Assembly: GCA_035490315.1 (NCBI GenBank)
Contig: DATHET010000059.1
Location: forward strand, 1-64,000
Origin: JADJQU01 sp035490315
GTDB taxonomy: Bacteria > Planctomycetota > UBA1135 > GCA-002686595
Direction: 5' to 3'
Length of the DNA: 64,000 nucleotides
Shown piece after piece: positions 60,274 to 64,000 of this stretch. Both the position numbers and the translations under genes were made by a program. The notes beneath the pieces are model-generated. The model was not told where the DNA came from. It worked only from the letters and a program-made list of their open reading frames with translations, and made no database searches. Numbering within the stretch: the first letter of the stretch is position 1; each line of letters starts with the position of its first letter.

Positions 60274-61761
60274 CTACACGCGCTGCGGGCGATCGAGCGA
60301 CAAGTCGCGCGAGCGGCGCGTCAACCAGCGGTACGAAGCGATCGCGAGCACGATTGCGGCGGGCAGGACCAGGATCAGGATCAGGAGCCGCCAGAACGCG
60401 AAATCGATCACGTCCTTGGCGCTCTGGCGCGCGTCACCGACGGCTGCCTGCAGGGCGGCGGTGCGCTGATCGAGCGACTGCGGATCGAGCAGCTGATCGA
60501 TTTTTCCGGCGAGCACGGTCAATCGCTCGGCGGCTGCCCCCGTCTCCGCCGCGGCGGCCTGGAACTCGGCCAGCTTGTGGCTCTCGGGCTGCGGCGCGCT
60601 GGCTTCGCCCGGCGGCGGCATGACCCGCTCGGCGACGGCTCCGATCGCTGCTGCCGTGGTCGTCAACGTGGCCGAGAGCTTGTCAGTCGCTTCCACGGTC
60701 TCGCGGAAATCCTTCAGGGTGACCTGCAGCTTGTCCTGGCCCTCGTCGAGGTCCTTGACGATAGCCGCGCGCTGCTCGGCGATCCCGGCGAAGAACTGAT
60801 CGATGGCTTCCTTGCGCTCGGCGGCGAAATTCACCGGCAATTGCTCGGCGGCCTTCGAGACGCGGTCCGCGGCCTCGGAGACCTGGGACACGGAGCCCAT
60901 GGCGCTCTTGATCTCCGGCGCCTGGAGGAAGCCCATGTACAGGCTCTCGGCCTGCCACTTGAGGATCGTCGGCATGCGCGTCAGCTGGTAGAAGGCGCGG
61001 GCGCCCAGCATCCGCGACTCGCGCACCTCGCGCTTGGCCGGGTCGAGGCCTGCCAGCGGGTCGAGCATCACCAGGGAGAGCAGGCTGCCCGACTCCGGCT
61101 TGGTCGCGACCACCTGCTGGCGGGCGACGGCGAAGTCCTCGAGGCGGACCTGGGAGACGTAGCGCTGGTCCGGGTGGGCCTGACGCCAGGCCTCGATCAG
61201 CTCGCGCAGCTCGTCCTGCTGTTTCTTCGTGTAGGCGCGCGCCGCGATGCGCCATGCGGCGGCTTCCTGCTCCTTGTACGTGGCCAGCAGATTGGCGGCA
61301 GCTTCTTCCCCGAACAATTCCGCCGTCGAGGGGGATTCGAGCAGGGCGCGCTCCAGCGTGACCAGCGTCAGCATGTCGGCGACGGAGACCAGCGGGTTGG
61401 GGTTGGCGGCGATCGAGATCGCGGCCGAGACGCTGGCCAGCTTGCGCTCATGGGCCGACCGCCGCGCGCGGGAGTTGTTGACGGCCACCTCGGGGTCATC
61501 CGCCGCCGGGTCGGCGCGCCGGGCCCCGGCTTCGTTCCAGCGTTGTCCGATCACCGCGCTGTAGGTGTCGGCGAACGACATGACCTCGGACTGGATCGCG
61601 TCGGGCGTCATCTTCCCCGGACCGATCCGCGAGTCCTTGATCTCGACCAGCGGCGATTGGAGGCGGTAGCCGAGCTGCTTGCAGCCTCCCAGGGGCATCA
61701 GGGCGGCGAGGACCGCGATCAGGCAAGACCCGGAGGCGCGGCGTCGAGGTGAACTTTGCAT
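60274..61761 (-). CDS. Lipoprotein with long helical domain and C-terminal membrane helix
   Basis: A 495-residue protein. It starts with a lipoprotein signal (LIAVLAALMPLGGCKQLG). The long middle is highly helical and Ala/Glu/Lys-rich (ALLESPSTAELFGEEAAANL, FFAGIAEQRAAIVKDLDEGQ, QVTLKDFRETVEATDKLSAT), with the look of a coiled coil. Near the end a membrane helix (LLILILVLPAAIVLAIASYRW) is followed by a basic tail (RRSRDLSLDRPQRV). A lipid anchor at one end and a helix with positive flank at the other would bring both ends to membrane. ATG 61761 fits the signal. Function unknown. Confidence 0.7.
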   Translation of the reverse strand: MQSSPRRRASGSCLIAVLAALMPLGGCKQLGYRLQSPLVEIKDSRIGPGKMTPDAIQSEVMSFADTYSAVIGQRWNEAGARRADPAADDPEVAVNNSRARRSAHERKLASVSAAISIAANPNPLVSVADMLTLVTLERALLESPSTAELFGEEAAANLLATYKEQEAAAWRIAARAYTKKQQDELRELIEAWRQAHPDQRYVSQVRLEDFAVARQQVVATKPESGSLLSLVMLDPLAGLDPAKREVRESRMLGARAFYQLTRMPTILKWQAESLYMGFLQAPEIKSAMGSVSQVSEAADRVSKAAEQLPVNFAAERKEAIDQFFAGIAEQRAAIVKDLDEGQDKLQVTLKDFRETVEATDKLSATLTTTAAAIGAVAERVMPPPGEASAPQPESHKLAEFQAAAAETGAAAERLTVLAGKIDQLLDPQSLDQRTAALQAAVGDARQSAKDVIDFAFWRLLILILVLPAAIVLAIASYRWLTRRSRDLSLDRPQRV

Positions 61762-62007
61762 GCCGTACAAATCCGTCGTGGGGGAACCGCTCCGACGCCT
61801 CAGAAGCGCGGGTCGAGGCGGAAGGGGGTCTCCCTGCAACTTCGGGTCCAGTTCGGCGCCGGCCTGACACCCGGTGTCTTCCCCCTCGACAACGGAATGC
61901 GCGGGAGCGGATTCCTGGCCGTGGTTATCCTGGTCGGAGCGGAATCGTCCCTCCGTGCTCTCTCGGGAACTTCGTTGCTCCTCGGACCCCTGGAACCACA
62001 CGACTCC

Positions 62008-64000
62008 ATGATTGCTGACGATCATTCCGCGCGTCGCTTCGCCCGTTCGTACGGCCCCTTCCTGCCCGCGAGCGCCGGCATCGGTCTCGCGCTCTTGGCG
62101 CTCGGCGGCAGCGCGCAGGCCCAGACGTTCTCCGACAACACGACCCAGATTCCGATGGGCGCGCCGTTCAACAACTCCTCCACGGAGAACGTCGACTTCG
62201 CGGACATCGACGCCGACGGCGACTTCGACGCCGTGTGGGCCGACGGCGGAGATTCCGGCAACGACCAGAATCGACTGTGGATCAACATGGGCGGAGCCCA
62301 GGGCGGCACGGTCGGGTTCTTCCAGGACCTGACCTCGACCCAGATGCCCAACCTCATCGACGACAGCCGCGACGTCGATTTCGTCGACATCGATCACGAC
62401 GGCGACCAGGACATCTACGTCTCCAACACCTCGGCCATCGCCAACCAGACCAACCGCTGGTTGATCAACATGGGCGGAGCCCAGGGCGGCGCGGCGGGAT
62501 TCTTCCAGGACCAGACCCCCGCGCGCTGGCTCAACATCGCGGTCAACAACGGCACGACGATCAACAGCTCGATCGCGCAGAGCGTCAAGCTCGTCTCCGG
62601 CGGCTTCATCGACTGGTCCTGCGACTGTTCCTTCGCCGACCTCGACAACGACGGCGACATCGACCTGGTGCACTCGAGCTACGGCGGGATCTTCGGCGGC
62701 GACGTTCCCTCGCGCCTGTTCCTCAATGACTCGCAGGGCAACGTCGAGGAATTCAATCCCAGCCACTACCAGCTCACGGGCAGCCTGATGGGCAACGGCC
62801 ACCCCGGGCTGTGGTGCGAGGGAATCCAGACGCACAACACGACCAATGCGACGGGTCAGCAGTGCGACATCGCCGACACGCCGCTCGGCATCGAGCTGGG
62901 CGACCTCGACGGCGACCTCGACATCGACATCCTGCAGGGCTCGCGCAACGACCTGCCGCGCATCTTCCGCAACAATCTGGTGGAGAACGGCGGCGTGTTG
63001 ACTCAGTTCCGCGACGTGAGCTTCGCGGTGTTCACGCCGGGCTGGGCGCCGGGCGGCGGGCATTACGAGAACGAGATCGGCGACTTCGACGACGACAACG
63101 ACCTCGACATCTACGGGCTCAACTGGGAGAGCGTCAGCGACACGACGTTCTTGAACAACGGCAGCGGAAACTTCGGGAGCAAGGTGATCTTGAGCGGCTC
63201 GGGCGCCGACGACAACGAAGGCGACTTCATCGACTACGACGGAGACGGCGACCTCGACCTCTTCGTGGCCAGCTTCACAGGCACCGATCGGGTGTACCGC
63301 AACGTGGGCGGGAGCTTGAACAACCTGACCAGCGGGGTCCTGCCGCCCGACTCGGCGACTTCGCTCGGCGACGATCCCTGCGACGTCGACAACGACGGCG
63401 ACTACGACATTTTCGTCGCCAACGACTTCTTCGCCGCGAACAACTTCCTGAAGAACGGGAACAATGTCGCGGACATCACGGCGCCGCGCCTCGCGAACCT
63501 CGAGCAGGCTCCCAACCGCAGCGCAGGCCCGACGCCGACCGTGGTGCGCGTGCAGCTCTACGACAACTCGCCCTGGCCGATCGCCGCCTTCGACGTGACC
63601 CTGCTCGAGGTCAGCGTCAACGGCGGAGCTTTCACATCCTCGGCGATGCACTACGCCGGCGGACAGCTGTTCCGCGGCGAGATTCCCGGCGCTCTGCTCG
63701 GGACGATCGCGTATCGCGTCAGGTCCACGGACGAGCACGGCAACGTCGGCCTCTCGCTGACCAAGCAATACAACGCGACCGTCGGCAATTGCACGGGCAC
63801 GCCCGTGACCTACTGCACGGCGAAGTTGAACTCGTTGTTCTGCGTGCCCGCGATCCTGTCGAACGGCGTGCCTAGCGCGAGCTCCGGCTCGGGCTTCGTC
63901 GTCCAGGGCAGCAACGTGCGCAACCTCAAGCCGGGCCTGCTGCTCTACGGAGTCAACGGCCGCGCCTCGACGCCTTTCCAAGGCGGCTTCCTGTGCATCA
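62008..64000 (+). CDS. Secreted VCBS/FG-GAP repeat protein, C-terminal end cut by right edge
   Basis: An open frame of 664 codons from ATG 62008 to the window end. The signal is IGLALLALGGSAQAQ. Blades carry VDFADIDADGDFDAVWADGG, VDFVDIDHDGDQDIYVSN, FADLDNDGDIDLVHSS, LGDLDGDLDIDILQG and FIDYDGDGDLDLFVASFTG. An Ig-like segment (YRVRSTDEHGNVG) and the start of the C-terminal domain (YCTAKLNSLFCVP, LKPGLLLYGVNG) follow. It matches the 12227 protein part for part, so it is a paralogue. Likely calcium-binding and extracellular. The remaining end lies beyond the window. Confidence 0.85.
   Translation, partial: MIADDHSARRFARSYGPFLPASAGIGLALLALGGSAQAQTFSDNTTQIPMGAPFNNSSTENVDFADIDADGDFDAVWADGGDSGNDQNRLWINMGGAQGGTVGFFQDLTSTQMPNLIDDSRDVDFVDIDHDGDQDIYVSNTSAIANQTNRWLINMGGAQGGAAGFFQDQTPARWLNIAVNNGTTINSSIAQSVKLVSGGFIDWSCDCSFADLDNDGDIDLVHSSYGGIFGGDVPSRLFLNDSQGNVEEFNPSHYQLTGSLMGNGHPGLWCEGIQTHNTTNATGQQCDIADTPLGIELGDLDGDLDIDILQGSRNDLPRIFRNNLVENGGVLTQFRDVSFAVFTPGWAPGGGHYENEIGDFDDDNDLDIYGLNWESVSDTTFLNNGSGNFGSKVILSGSGADDNEGDFIDYDGDGDLDLFVASFTGTDRVYRNVGGSLNNLTSGVLPPDSATSLGDDPCDVDNDGDYDIFVANDFFAANNFLKNGNNVADITAPRLANLEQAPNRSAGPTPTVVRVQLYDNSPWPIAAFDVTLLEVSVNGGAFTSSAMHYAGGQLFRGEIPGALLGTIAYRVRSTDEHGNVGLSLTKQYNATVGNCTGTPVTYCTAKLNSLFCVPAILSNGVPSASSGSGFVVQGSNVRNLKPGLLLYGVNGRASTPFQGGFLCI

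Noticed and set aside
60274..63981. Minus-strand frame extending the 60274 gene to 1235 codons
   Set aside because: The extra part lies opposite the VCBS gene at 62008. The lipoprotein signal at 61761 is a natural start, so the extension is a shadow.

Overview
The window is GC-rich (roughly two thirds G+C) and almost wholly coding. The long secreted beta-propeller and VCBS-type proteins, the carboxypeptidase-regulatory-like repeat proteins, the squalene-cyclase-like toroid protein, the multi-domain histidine kinases and the ECF sigma factor with a large C-terminal extension together suggest a chromosomal segment of a Planctomycetota bacterium, perhaps of the Poly30-like lineage. That assignment is inference from protein style; no rRNA or marker gene is present. 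I saw no tRNA, CRISPR array, insertion sequence or phage gene.

Layout. 1-8.5 kb is sensory: the N-terminal part of a PhoR-type kinase running off the left edge, a small conserved protein, a lipoprotein, a GNAT acetyltransferase, a hybrid kinase, and a membrane kinase translationally coupled to a single-domain response regulator. 8.6-17 kb holds four exported beta-propeller-type proteins. 17-23 kb has a toroid protein with a duplicated N-terminal module and an overlapping cAMP phosphodiesterase/adenylate cyclase pair. 23-30 kb has an MgtE magnesium transporter, a lipase-like hydrolase paired with a 1152-residue membrane protein, and two small proteins. 30.6-37 kb is a GntR-led RND efflux operon. 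37-42.8 kb is a three-gene PAS/kinase/multi-receiver relay. 42.8-47.2 kb carries a compact minus-strand operon (small conserved protein, membrane protein, lipoprotein, methyltransferase, three-helix membrane protein with a suspicious stop codon), then a lipoprotein and an SGNH hydrolase. 47.3-58 kb has three large membrane-anchored carboxypeptidase-regulatory-like proteins, one fused to an ECF sigma factor. 58-64 kb has a kelch-like secreted protein, two lipoproteins and a second VCBS protein cut by the right edge.

Shared themes. Seven exported proteins end in related C-terminal domains of about 110-150 residues with WGRD and LSDA-type motifs, a lineage-style module I cannot name. Long near-perfect palindromes sit at gene ends; two pairs are clearly the same repeat (22.75/57.92 kb and 30.33/45.35 kb), and the first pair shows compensatory base changes. 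Much of the remaining content is signal input: phosphorelays, cAMP, a membrane-tethered sigma factor and the GntR-controlled pump.
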